This document shows positions 34,600 to 42,333 of a stretch of DNA of 64,000 nt, one piece after another. This DNA is from Haloarcula marina. Lineage in GTDB: Archaea > Halobacteriota > Halobacteria > Halobacteriales > Haloarculaceae. The DNA lies in the NCBI RefSeq assembly GCF_024218775.1, contig NZ_CP100404.1, positions 2,418,001 through 2,482,000 on the forward strand, read 5' to 3'. A program made the position numbers and the translations under genes. The notes below the pieces were generated by a model. The model was not told where the DNA came from. It was given only the letters and a program-made list of their open reading frames with translations, and ran no database searches. Each line of letters starts with the position of its first letter. Position 1 is the stretch's first letter.

Positions 34600-35645
34600 T
34601 GCAGTCGGCACCGCTCCCGGAGACGCTGGCGAACCTCGCCGGACTGAATCCCGACAGCACACCGGTCATGATCGTGACGAGTCTCATCGGCGCGGCGCTC
34701 ATCGGGACGCTGATGATGACCAACACGGCGCTGGCCGGACCGTGGGCCAAGCGGAAGATTACCGCCGCGTTCACGGACCGCATCGCCGTCGACCGAATCG
34801 GGCCGTACGGCCTGTTCATCATCGTGGCCGACGCCGTCCGACTGCTGGCGAAGGAACTCATCGTTCCAGAAGGCGTCGACCGCCCGGCGTGGGACCTCGC
34901 GCCGTTGGTCATCGCGAGTTCCGCGCTGCTCGGTTTCGCCGTCATCCCGATGGGGAGCGGCATTCACCTCGCCGACCCCGAGGTCGGCCTCGCCTACGTG
35001 TTCGCGACGGCCTCTATCGCCTCGGTCGGTCTCATCATGGCTGGCTACGCTTCGAACAACAAGTACTCCTTCCTCGGCGGGTTGCGCGCCGTCGCACAGA
35101 ACATCGCGTACGAGATTCCGCTCATCCTCACCGGGGCGTCCGTGGTCATCTTCGCCGGGTCGCTCCAGATGAGCGAAATCGTCGCGGCCCAGCAACAGAC
35201 CCTCATCGGGCCGCTTCCCTCGTGGTACGCGTTCGTGAACCCCTTCGCGTTCGTGCTGTTCATGATTGCGAACCTCGCGGAAGTCGGTCGGAACCCCTTC
35301 GACATTCCCGAAGCGCCGACCGAAATCGTCGCTGGCTACCAGACGGAGTACTCTTCGGTGTACTTCGTGCTGGTGTACCTCGGCGAGTTCATCCACATCT
35401 TCCTCGGCGGGGCCATCATCGCCACCATCTTCCTCGGTGGCCCGGCCGGGCCGGGACCGGCGAGCCTCGGAATCGTCTGGTTCCTCATCAAAATCTGGGG
35501 CGTCTTCCTGTTCACGCAGTGGGCGCGCTCCGCGGTGCCGCGCGTGCGAATCGACCAACTCATCGAAATCGGCTGGAAGGGGATGTTGGTCCTCTCGCTC
35601 GCGAACCTACTGCTGACCGCGGTCATCGTCGGGGTGATTGCCTGA
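34599..35645 (+). CDS. nuoH: Complex I-like subunit NuoH
   Basis: A 348-residue polytopic subunit (about eight helices) that links the quinone cavity to the proton channels. Conserved segments: DRIAVDRIGPYGLFIIVADAV, then SNNKYSFLGGLRAVAQNIAYEIPL, and NPFDIPEAPTEIVAGYQTEYSS, which is the classic E-loop. It is the most conserved membrane subunit. It shares a base with nuoCD and its stop overlaps a 14-codon mini-ORF (35645-35689) that leads into nuoI. Confidence 0.96.
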   Translation: MQSAPLPETLANLAGLNPDSTPVMIVTSLIGAALIGTLMMTNTALAGPWAKRKITAAFTDRIAVDRIGPYGLFIIVADAVRLLAKELIVPEGVDRPAWDLAPLVIASSALLGFAVIPMGSGIHLADPEVGLAYVFATASIASVGLIMAGYASNNKYSFLGGLRAVAQNIAYEIPLILTGASVVIFAGSLQMSEIVAAQQQTLIGPLPSWYAFVNPFAFVLFMIANLAEVGRNPFDIPEAPTEIVAGYQTEYSSVYFVLVYLGEFIHIFLGGAIIATIFLGGPAGPGPASLGIVWFLIKIWGVFLFTQWARSAVPRVRIDQLIEIGWKGMLVLSLANLLLTAVIVGVIA

Positions 35646-35689
35646 TGACCGCACCGCAATCTGCGTACATCGGAGGTAGCTACCAATGA
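35645..35689 (+). CDS. Possible 14-residue coupling mini-ORF between nuoH and nuoI
   Basis: The nuoH stop overlaps an ATG (TGATG) that opens a frame of 14 codons, MTAPQSAYIGGSYQ, whose TGA overlaps the nuoI ATG (ATGA). The mini-ORF contains an unusually good Shine-Dalgarno (ggaggt, 35674-35679) for nuoI. It may be a reinitiation bridge that keeps ribosomes coupled across the 40-nt gap, or an accident. I see nothing in the peptide itself. Confidence 0.3.
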   Translation: MTAPQSAYIGGSYQ

Positions 35690-36147
35690 TTGGCATCCTG
35701 AAATCCATGGCGACGACGATGAAACACGCCCTCGACGGGGAGACGTTCACGGTGGAGTACCCGGACGTCGCCCCCGAGGTGAGCCCCCGCTTCCGCGGCG
35801 TCCACAAGTGGAGTCAGGAGCGATGTATCTGGTGTCGGCAGTGTGAGAACGTCTGCCCGAACAACACCATCAACATCGTGATGGACGACCAGCGAAACGG
35901 GGAACAGTACAACCTCCACATCGGCCAGTGTATCTACTGCCGACTGTGCGAGGAGGTCTGTCCGACGGACGCCATCCTGCTGACCCAGAACTTCGAGTTC
36001 ACCGCGGACACGAAAGACGAGTTTGCGTACGACAAAGAGCAACTCAAGAACGTGCCGTGGTACAAGGACATCGACCCGCTCGAATCCCGCGAACCCGACC
36101 GGGGCGCGTGGATTGGCGAAGGCGACGGCGAAGTCGACTATCAGTAG
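35686..36147 (+). CDS. nuoI: Complex I-like subunit NuoI
   Basis: A 153-residue ferredoxin-like subunit with two 4Fe-4S motifs, CIWCRQCENVCP (about residues 46-57) and CIYCRLCEEVCP (about 84-95). It carries electrons from the entry site to NuoB. The last 25 codons are copied, with one synonymous change and a different stop codon, 208 bp downstream at 36281-36355. The ATG at 35686 follows a good Shine-Dalgarno. It is the last gene of the first nuo block, and the coding direction then switches. Confidence 0.96.
   Translation: MIGILKSMATTMKHALDGETFTVEYPDVAPEVSPRFRGVHKWSQERCIWCRQCENVCPNNTINIVMDDQRNGEQYNLHIGQCIYCRLCEEVCPTDAILLTQNFEFTADTKDEFAYDKEQLKNVPWYKDIDPLESREPDRGAWIGEGDGEVDYQ
36073..36147 (+). 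repeat. Direct repeat of the nuoI 3' end, copy 1
   Basis: A 75-bp segment ending in the nuoI stop codon (gacccgctcgaatcccgc at its start). It is repeated at 36281-36355 with two differences only (tat to tac, and tag to taa). This copy is the functional coding end of nuoI. Confidence 0.95.
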
Positions 36148-36174
36148 GACACACCACACCATAGTCCGTTTTTA

Positions 36175-36208
36175 CCGAGTGCGACCGCAGGGAGCACTCG
36201 GCCTTTTT
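36175..36208 (+). terminator. Hairpin with T-tract after nuoI
   Basis: An 8-bp stem CCGAGTGC (36175-36182) pairs with GCACTCGG (36194-36201), followed by ctttttc (36202-36208). An additional T-run (gttttt, 36168-36173) precedes it. This is a good candidate for the end of the nuoA-I transcript. Archaeal termination mostly needs only the T-runs, so the hairpin may aid stability instead. Confidence 0.5.
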
Positions 36209-36280
36209 CGCCCACGTTTTTCAACGAGCGGGGTGCGAGCGGAGCGAGCACGCCCGAGGTAGAAAAAGGTGGAGGATAGT

Positions 36281-36355
36281 GACCCGCTCGAATCCCGCGA
36301 ACCCGACCGGGGCGCGTGGATTGGCGAAGGCGACGGCGAAGTCGACTACCAGTAA
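36281..36355 (+). repeat. Direct repeat of the nuoI 3' end, copy 2 (orphan)
   Basis: A second, noncoding copy of the last 25 codons of nuoI, including a stop (TAA). It lies 208 bp downstream of copy 1, with no ORF reading into it (an in-frame TAG lies just upstream in ggatag). It is nearly unmutated, so the duplication is recent or maintained by conversion. The rest of 36148-36414 holds a hairpin, T-runs and a purine-rich segment near 36240 but no gene. Confidence 0.95.
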
Positions 36356-36414
36356 CGACCTGCGACGAACTCTCGTTTTTCCAGTCGCCGACGGCGAGAG
36401 CCGATACTGTGGCG

Positions 36415-37404
36415 TCACTGCCCCGGAAACAGTAGCAACCGCCCCGCGACGAACAGGAAGTAGAAGCCGAGCAGATACGCACCTTCGGTGCGCGTAATCG
36501 CCCCGTCGCGGCGATACAGCACCCACCCGAGCAGTCCCCCACCGACGAGCAGTTTGAACGGGAGGTCCCAGAGGACGACGGCGGGCGGGACGTAGTACGT
36601 CGAGACGACGCCGCCGAGGCCGATACCCACGAGAGGATTCACGATGTTGCTCCCGATCAGCGTTCCGAGAGCGACGTTTGGCGACCGTCGCCGGAGGGCG
36701 TCCATCACCGTCGTCAGTTCCGGGAGCGCGGCGGCGACGCCCAGCGTCACGACGCCGACCATCGACCCGCCCAGCGTGAGCGTCGCGAGGGCGGCTTCGA
36801 CGACCGACAGCAAGAGCGACGCGGCGAGAAGCACCAAGGCGAGAAAGACGGCGGCAAACAACGCGTCGCGGCGCGGGTTCGTGCTGGGACGTTCGCGGAG
36901 CGTCGGTGACTGCCGTCGACGGGTGAATCGGACGGCGACGTACGCGAGATAGAGAGCCAACAACACCGCCCCGTCGAGACGGCTGAGGGTGCCATCCCAC
37001 GCGAGCGCCAGTGTCGCGGCGATAGCCCCGAGCATCGGGAGATAGCTCTCGCGCACGAACGCCCGCGAGAGGTGGACTCGGCCGTACCCGACGACGAGGA
37101 TGCCGACGAGGAGGAGTTGCTGCACCGTCGAGGACCCGGTGTTGCCGCCGAGGACGACGGCGGAGGTGACTTCGTAATCGAGGACGCCGGAGACGATGCC
37201 CAGCGAGGCCACGACGTGAGCGCTCAGTTCGGGGAGACTCGTTCCGACGGCGAGGACGGTCATCCCGACGAGGACCTCGTCCACGTCGTAGTACTCGGCG
37301 AGCGCGAGAACGCGGTCGATGGCTCTGCTGGCCGCGGTCACCATCGTGTAGAGCGCGACGGCACCGACCGAGAGTTGTGTCAGCAGGGCTTCTGTGACCG
37401 CCAT
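36415..37404 (-). CDS. Cation exchanger of the CaCA (sodium/calcium) family
   Basis: A 329-residue membrane protein with an internal duplication typical of the calcium:cation antiporter superfamily. The first alpha repeat reads LVGMTVLAVGTSLPELSAHV and GGNTGSSTVQQLLLVG; the second reads VVTLGVAAALPELTTVMD and GTLIGSNIVNPLVGIGL. About ten helices are predicted with a charged central loop (RRRQSPTLRERPSTNPRRD). The acidic residue of each repeat is present. The ion (Ca2+, Na+, H+ or other) is unproven. The start at 37404 (MAVTEALL) follows the previous gene's stop by one base. It lies antisense between two blocks of nuo genes, which is unusual. Confidence 0.88.
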   Translation of the reverse strand: MAVTEALLTQLSVGAVALYTMVTAASRAIDRVLALAEYYDVDEVLVGMTVLAVGTSLPELSAHVVASLGIVSGVLDYEVTSAVVLGGNTGSSTVQQLLLVGILVVGYGRVHLSRAFVRESYLPMLGAIAATLALAWDGTLSRLDGAVLLALYLAYVAVRFTRRRQSPTLRERPSTNPRRDALFAAVFLALVLLAASLLLSVVEAALATLTLGGSMVGVVTLGVAAALPELTTVMDALRRRSPNVALGTLIGSNIVNPLVGIGLGGVVSTYYVPPAVVLWDLPFKLLVGGGLLGWVLYRRDGAITRTEGAYLLGFYFLFVAGRLLLFPGQ

Positions 37405-37405
37405 C

Positions 37406-37579
37406 TCACCGCTCGGCCAGCCACGTCTCGTCCCACGGTAGTTCGAACGCGGGGTCGAACGGTTCGGTGGTCCAGACCGGACACTGCTCACACTCCCAGA
37501 TTCGGCAGACCGAGTCGTCGCGCGTCACGACACCGACCGACGCCCACGCGTGCGTGGCACATGTCGGTTCGCCTGCCAT
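37406..37579 (-). CDS. 57-residue cysteine-rich (zinc-knuckle-like) protein
   Basis: A short gene on the minus strand. The product begins MAGEPTCATHAWASVG, contains VCRIWECEQCPVW and ends PWDETWLAER. Cysteines at 7, 25, 30 and 33 with His10 could make a small zinc site (CxxH and CxxxxCxxC). It is strongly acidic and aromatic at the C-terminus like other halophile mini-proteins. Its stop is one base from the ATG of the exchanger, so the two form an operon. A TATA-like stretch (ctagactttt) lies about 30 nt upstream. Similar micro-proteins with zinc-finger motifs are common in haloarchaea; specific function is unknown. Confidence 0.75.
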   Translation of the reverse strand: MAGEPTCATHAWASVGVVTRDDSVCRIWECEQCPVWTTEPFDPAFELPWDETWLAER

Positions 37580-37742
37580 TCGTGCGGTCGAAGACGACCG
37601 CCGACGAGAAAAGTCTAGGCTCGTAACCGCCGACGTCCAGTCGACTTCGGAAATCGACCCGTCTCACCCGGCGATTCACCCTCGTTTACGCGAGACGAAA
37701 GAGGAATCTTCAAAGGGACGCCGCAAAGAGTCTCACAATAAG

Positions 37743-38012
37743 ATGGGACTGTACGAGATAATCGCGTTCGCACTGTTCGCCATGGTGACGGTGGGCAGTG
37801 CGGCAGGCGTCGTGTTAGTTCGGGACGTCTGGCATTCGGCGCTGTTACTGGGCGTGTCGTTGGTCAGCGTCGCCGTGTTCTATGTCCTGAACCAAGCGGC
37901 GTTCGTCGCAACGATGCAGATTCTGGTGTACGTGGGCGGCGTCCTCATCCTCATCACCTTCGCGGTGATGCTGACGCGTGAGGACGAGTCCGTTATCGAG
38001 GTGACACCATGA
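37743..38012 (+). CDS. nuoJ1: Complex I-like subunit NuoJ, N-terminal part
   Basis: An 89-residue protein with three helices: IIAFALFAMVTVGSAAGVV, SALLLGVSLVSVAVFYVLNQ and MQILVYVGGVLILITFAVML. The first half of bacterial NuoJ aligns, including the YVGGVLILITFAVML segment that carries the pi-bulge region. It overlaps the second half by four bases (ATGA), so NuoJ is made as two chains. It opens the second nuo block (J1-J2-K-L-M-N). The 5' gap from 37580 has no clear gene; a weak cttcaaa at 37708-37714 is the only TATA-like hint. Confidence 0.92.
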   Translation: MGLYEIIAFALFAMVTVGSAAGVVLVRDVWHSALLLGVSLVSVAVFYVLNQAAFVATMQILVYVGGVLILITFAVMLTREDESVIEVTP

Positions 38013-38407
38013 GTAACAGACCACGACTCAACACCGAGGGCAACCTCGTCGCTGGACTGGCCGCCGTTGCACTGTTCGTCGTGCTGGCCGCCGTGTTCGC
38101 GGGCGTCTCGTTCCCGACGCCGGTCGGATTCGGCGAGTCCGCCGCTATCACGAAGAGTCTGGGCGCGGCGATGTTCGACATCGCGCCGAGTGCCATAATG
38201 GGTGAGGGCGAGAGCGCCGTGCCCGGCGAAGGGTTCCTCGTCGCCTTCGAAATAATCGACGTCGTCCTGGTGGCGGCGCTGGTCGGCGCAATCATGCTGG
38301 CCCGCCGCGAGGAGTCCGGTGAAATCGTCGACCTCGGCGTCGACGACGGTGACGCGGACGAACCCGCCGTCGCCGCCGACGGCGGACAGGGAGGTGACGA
38401 CGCGTGA
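38009..38407 (+). CDS. nuoJ2: Complex I-like subunit NuoJ, C-terminal part
   Basis: A 132-residue protein. The first helix ([20 protein letters not shown]) and the second ([26 protein letters not shown]) correspond to the last two helices of NuoJ, and the E-I-I-D-V-V-L-V motif aligns with the LFEVAGVLLLVAIVGAI type of the family. A C-terminal acidic tail follows. Splitting NuoJ in two is usual in haloarchaea. It overlaps J1 and the nuoK start (GTGA). Confidence 0.88.
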   Translation: MSNRPRLNTEGNLVAGLAAVALFVVLAAVFAGVSFPTPVGFGESAAITKSLGAAMFDIAPSAIMGEGESAVPGEGFLVAFEIIDVVLVAALVGAIMLARREESGEIVDLGVDDGDADEPAVAADGGQGGDDA

Positions 38408-38706
38408 TTCCGGCCGAGGCGTACCTCGTGCTCTCGGCGGCCGTGTTCTGCATCGGTCTGTTCGGCATCCTGACTCGACGGAACGCGCTCGTCTTCCTGA
38501 TGTCCGTCGAGCTAATGCTGAACGCGGCGAACATCAACTTCGTCGCGTTCTCGCTCCAGCACGGCAACCTCACCGGACAGGTGTTCAGCCTGTTCGGGAT
38601 GGCGCTGGCCGCCGCGGAAGTGGCCGTCGGCATCGGCATCATCCTCGTGCTGTACCGCAACTTCACCGACGTGGACGTGACGAAGGCGACGACGATGAGG
38701 TGGTAA
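38404..38706 (+). CDS. nuoK: Complex I-like subunit NuoK
   Basis: A 100-residue protein with three helices. The start is GTG at 38404, overlapping the J2 stop. The conserved core reads [32 protein letters not shown], followed by [20 protein letters not shown]. Glutamates in helices two and three (VELMLNA and AAAEVAVG) are the proton-path residues of the family. Three bases separate it from nuoL. Confidence 0.96.
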   Translation: MIPAEAYLVLSAAVFCIGLFGILTRRNALVFLMSVELMLNAANINFVAFSLQHGNLTGQVFSLFGMALAAAEVAVGIGIILVLYRNFTDVDVTKATTMRW

Positions 38707-38709
38707 CAG

Positions 38710-40803
38710 ATGGCTGCATTCACATACGCTCCGGCGATTGTCTTGCTCCCGTTCGTATCGTTCCTCGTCGCGCTGTTCGCCGGCGACCGCATGCCGAAAG
38801 GCGGCGCGCTCGCTGGCATCACCGCGACGGGTGGGTCCCTCCTGCTCTCTATCTGGGTCGCGCTCACCGTCGCCGGTGGGGGCGTCCACAACGAGTTCAT
38901 CTACACGTGGGTCGCGGGCGTCCAGTCGGTCACGCTCCGCTTCGGCCTCCTGCTCGACCCGCTCTCGGCGTTGATGCTGCTCATCGTGACGCTCATCTCC
39001 TTCCTCGTCCACATCTTCTCGCTCGGCTACATGAACGACGAGGGCGAGACGGGCCTGCCCCGGTACTACGCCGGTCTCGGCCTGTTCACGGCGAGCATGC
39101 TCGGGTTCGTCGTCGCCAACAACCTCCTGATGGCGTTCATGTTCTTCGAACTGGTGGGCCTGTGTTCGTACCTGCTCATCGGGTTCTGGTTCCGCGAGGA
39201 CGGCCCGCCCAGCGCCGCGAAGAAGGCGTTCCTCGTCACCCGTTTCGGTGACTACTTCTTCCTCATCGGCGTCGTCGGCATCTTCGCCACCTTCGGGACG
39301 GGCCTCTTCGCGCCCATCACGCAGAACGGCGAAGTGGTCGCACAGAGCTTCCCCGTGCTGGCCGAACACGCCGTCGTCGACGGCGAGACGGGCGGCATCG
39401 CGATGCTCGACACCGTCGGCCTCTCGCCGCAGGCGTGGTTCACGGTGCTCGGACTGCTCGTCCTCGGCGGCGTCATCGGGAAGTCCGCACAGTTCCCGCT
39501 CCACACGTGGCTCCCCGACGCCATGGAGGGCCCGACGCCCGTCTCCGCGCTCATCCACGCCGCGACGATGGTCGCCGCGGGCGTCTATCTCGTCGCGCGG
39601 ATGTACGGCTTCTACGCTATCTCCCCGACGGCGCTGGCTGTCATCGCGCTCGTCGGCGGCTTCACGGCCCTGTTCGCCGCGACGATGGGCCTCGTCAAAC
39701 AGGAAATCAAGCAGGTCCTCGCGTACTCCACCATCTCCCAGTACGGGTACATGATGCTCGCGCTGGGGTCCGGTGGCTACATCGCCGCCGTCTTCCACCT
39801 GACCACCCACGCCGTGTTCAAGGCGCTGCTGTTCCTCGGCGCGGGGTCGGTCATCATCGCCATGCACCACAACGAGAACATGTGGGACATGGGCGGCCTG
39901 AAAGAGAAGATGCCCGTGACCTACTACGCGTTCCTCTCCGGGTCGCTGGCGCTGGCCGGTATCCTCCCCTTCGCTGGCTTCTGGTCGAAAGACGAAGTGC
40001 TGTACGAGGCGCTCATCCACGGCCTCGGCAGCGAGGGCGGCCTCGGGACGGCCTACCTCCTCGCGTACGCGATGGGGCTGCTGGCCGTCTTCTTCACCGG
40101 CTTCTACACCTTCCGGATGGTGTTCCTCACCTTCCACGGTGACGCTCGCTCCGACACCGCACGCGACCCCGAACCGGTCCGCTGGAACGTGAAGGGACCG
40201 CTGGCGGTCCTGGGCGTGCTGGCCGCGACGGTCGGATTCATCAACATGAAGCCCGTCGCGGAACTGACCGGCGCGCACATCGACTTCCTCCACAAGTGGC
40301 TCAACGGCCCGGAGGAGGGTGGCTGGCCCGCGCTGCTGTCGACGGACCTCCACCACTACGAGACGCTGCTGCACGACGTGTCCCACGTCACCGCGGGCGA
40401 ACCGCTCGGGGCAATCGGGACGCTGCTCGCGTCGGCGGCCGTCTCGCTTCTGCTGGCCCTTGCCGGTGCGGGTGCCGCAACGGCGCTGTACCGCGGCTCC
40501 GACCCGGTCGAGCACACGGACAAGCTGGGCAGTCTGAAGACGCTACTCATGCACAACTACTACCAAGACGAGTATCAGGTGTGGCTGGCGACGGGGCTGA
40601 CGCAGCCGCTCGCCCGCGCGATGGACAAGTTCGACCAGGGCGTCGTCGACGGCGTCGTCAACGGCGTCTCTAGCGTGAGCCTGTTCGGCGGGAGTCGTAT
40701 CCGCCGCATCCAGTCGGGCGTCGTCTCCAACTACGCGATGCTGCTGACGCTGGGACTGGTCCTCCTACTGGCCGTCTTCGGCCTCGCTGGGGGGTGGTTC
40801 TGA
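38710..40803 (+). CDS. nuoL: Complex I-like antiporter subunit NuoL
   Basis: A 697-residue antiporter-like subunit with about 16 helices. Diagnostic segments: NDEGETGLPRYYAGLGLFT, FFELVGLCSYLLIGFW, then KSAQFPLHTWLPDAMEGPTPVSALIHAATMV, and KQEIKQVLAYSTISQYGYMMLALG. The C-terminal helix region, which runs laterally along the membrane arm, is present after residue 550. It starts directly after nuoK and ends head to tail with nuoM. It transfers protons (or sodium) across the membrane. Confidence 0.96.
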   Translation: MAAFTYAPAIVLLPFVSFLVALFAGDRMPKGGALAGITATGGSLLLSIWVALTVAGGGVHNEFIYTWVAGVQSVTLRFGLLLDPLSALMLLIVTLISFLVHIFSLGYMNDEGETGLPRYYAGLGLFTASMLGFVVANNLLMAFMFFELVGLCSYLLIGFWFREDGPPSAAKKAFLVTRFGDYFFLIGVVGIFATFGTGLFAPITQNGEVVAQSFPVLAEHAVVDGETGGIAMLDTVGLSPQAWFTVLGLLVLGGVIGKSAQFPLHTWLPDAMEGPTPVSALIHAATMVAAGVYLVARMYGFYAISPTALAVIALVGGFTALFAATMGLVKQEIKQVLAYSTISQYGYMMLALGSGGYIAAVFHLTTHAVFKALLFLGAGSVIIAMHHNENMWDMGGLKEKMPVTYYAFLSGSLALAGILPFAGFWSKDEVLYEALIHGLGSEGGLGTAYLLAYAMGLLAVFFTGFYTFRMVFLTFHGDARSDTARDPEPVRWNVKGPLAVLGVLAATVGFINMKPVAELTGAHIDFLHKWLNGPEEGGWPALLSTDLHHYETLLHDVSHVTAGEPLGAIGTLLASAAVSLLLALAGAGAATALYRGSDPVEHTDKLGSLKTLLMHNYYQDEYQVWLATGLTQPLARAMDKFDQGVVDGVVNGVSSVSLFGGSRIRRIQSGVVSNYAMLLTLGLVLLLAVFGLAGGWF

Positions 40804-42333
40804 ATGTGGGTCGCTGCGCTCCTGGCGGTGACACTGCTCGGTAGCGGTATCGTCATGCTGTCGCCGAACCGCTACGCCGGGAAACTCGCGGCGGCCATCA
40901 GCGCCGTCCCCGCGCTGGCCTCGGTGTACATGTACTACGTGTTCCTCACCCAGCACGGCGGCGCGGGCAACGCGCTGCTGTCACCCGGTGAGGTGGCCTT
41001 CGGCCAGCAGATTCCGTGGATAGACCTCGCGGGCTACAGCATCTCCTACTACGTCGGGCTTGACGGCGTCAGCATGCCGCTGCTCGCGCTGACGACCATC
41101 CTGACCACGCTGGCAATCGTCTCGGCGTGGACGCCCATCGACGAGCGCCAGTCCCAGTTCTACGGGCTGATGCTGTTCATGGAGACGAGCCTCATCGGCG
41201 TCTTCGCGGCGCTGGACTTCTTCCTCTGGTTCGTCTTCTGGGAGGGCGTCCTCATCCCGATGTACTTCCTCATCGGCGTCTGGGGCGGTCCCCGGCGGAA
41301 GTACGCCGCAATCAAGTTCTTCGTCTACACCAACGTCGCCTCGCTCGTGATGTTCGCGGGCCTGTTCGCGCTGGTGTTCAACACGGACCTCACGTCGCTG
41401 GCCCTGCCCGCGATGGCCGAGGCGTTCCGGTCGGCGTCGGGACTGCCGACCATCGCCGGGTTCAGCCTCGCGACGATTTCGTTCGTCCTGATGTTCGTCG
41501 GGTTCGCGGTGAAAGTGCCCGTCTTCCCGCTGCACACGTGGCTGCCGGACGCCCACGTCGAAGCGCCGACGCCGGTGTCGGTGATGCTGGCGGGCGTCCT
41601 CCTGAAGATGGGGACGTACGCGCTCCTGCGATTCAACTTCACGATGCTCGCGGAGACGGCCGAACTGCTCGCGATTCCGCTGGCCATCGTCGGCGTCGTC
41701 AGCGTCATCTACGGCGCGATGCTCGCGCTGGCCCAGCGCGACCTGAAACGCATCGTCGCATACTCCTCCATCTCCTCGATGGGCTACGTCATCCTCGGCC
41801 TCGTCGCCTTCACGCCCCACGGCATGGGCGGGGCGACGTTCCAGATGGTCGCCCACGGCCTCATCTCGGGGCTGATGTTCATGACCGTCGGCGTCATCTA
41901 CAACACGACGCACACGCGCATGGTCGGCGACATGTCCGGCCTCGCAGACCGGATGCCGTGGACGGTCGGCATCTTCGTCGCGGCCGCCTTCGGCTACATG
42001 GGCCTGCCGCTGATGGCCGGATTCGCCGCCGAGTTCCTCATCTTCCAGGGCGCGTTCAACGCCCCGTCGCTGGGGAGCGCGGCCCCGCTACTCACCTCGG
42101 CCGCGATGTTCGGTATCGTCGTCGTCGCCGGCTACCTGTTGTGGGCGATGCAGCGCACCCTGTTCGGCGGCTTCAAACTGGAGACGGACTACGAGGTCGG
42201 TCCCGCGGCGTTCCACGACGTGGCTCCCCTCGCAGTCTTGCTCCTGCTGGTCATCGCGCTGGGTGTCGCCCCCGACCTCTCCTACGACATGATTCAACAC
42301 GCAATCGAGCCGCTCACCGGGGGTGGTGCGTAG
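40804..42333 (+). CDS. nuoM: Complex I-like antiporter subunit NuoM
   Basis: A 509-residue antiporter-like subunit. Key segments: YYVGLDGVSMPLLALTTIL, FFLWFVFWEGVLIPMYFLIG, then FPLHTWLPDAHVEAPTPVSVML and LAQRDLKRIVAYSSISSMGYVI. The conserved glutamate of helix 5 (FWEG) and lysine of helix 7 are present. It begins immediately after the nuoL stop and is followed without gap by nuoN. Related to nuoL and nuoN as paralogous proton channels. Confidence 0.96.
   Translation: MWVAALLAVTLLGSGIVMLSPNRYAGKLAAAISAVPALASVYMYYVFLTQHGGAGNALLSPGEVAFGQQIPWIDLAGYSISYYVGLDGVSMPLLALTTILTTLAIVSAWTPIDERQSQFYGLMLFMETSLIGVFAALDFFLWFVFWEGVLIPMYFLIGVWGGPRRKYAAIKFFVYTNVASLVMFAGLFALVFNTDLTSLALPAMAEAFRSASGLPTIAGFSLATISFVLMFVGFAVKVPVFPLHTWLPDAHVEAPTPVSVMLAGVLLKMGTYALLRFNFTMLAETAELLAIPLAIVGVVSVIYGAMLALAQRDLKRIVAYSSISSMGYVILGLVAFTPHGMGGATFQMVAHGLISGLMFMTVGVIYNTTHTRMVGDMSGLADRMPWTVGIFVAAAFGYMGLPLMAGFAAEFLIFQGAFNAPSLGSAAPLLTSAAMFGIVVVAGYLLWAMQRTLFGGFKLETDYEVGPAAFHDVAPLAVLLLLVIALGVAPDLSYDMIQHAIEPLTGGGA

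Noticed and set aside
36240-36262. Second terminator hairpin near agcggagcgagcac
   Set aside because: The apparent inverted repeat breaks after four pairs, so no stable stem forms.
36415-37404. Transposon as cause of the nuo interruption
   Set aside because: No transposase, no terminal inverted repeats and no short target duplication at both ends were found; the 75-bp repeat flanks only 133 bp of spacer.
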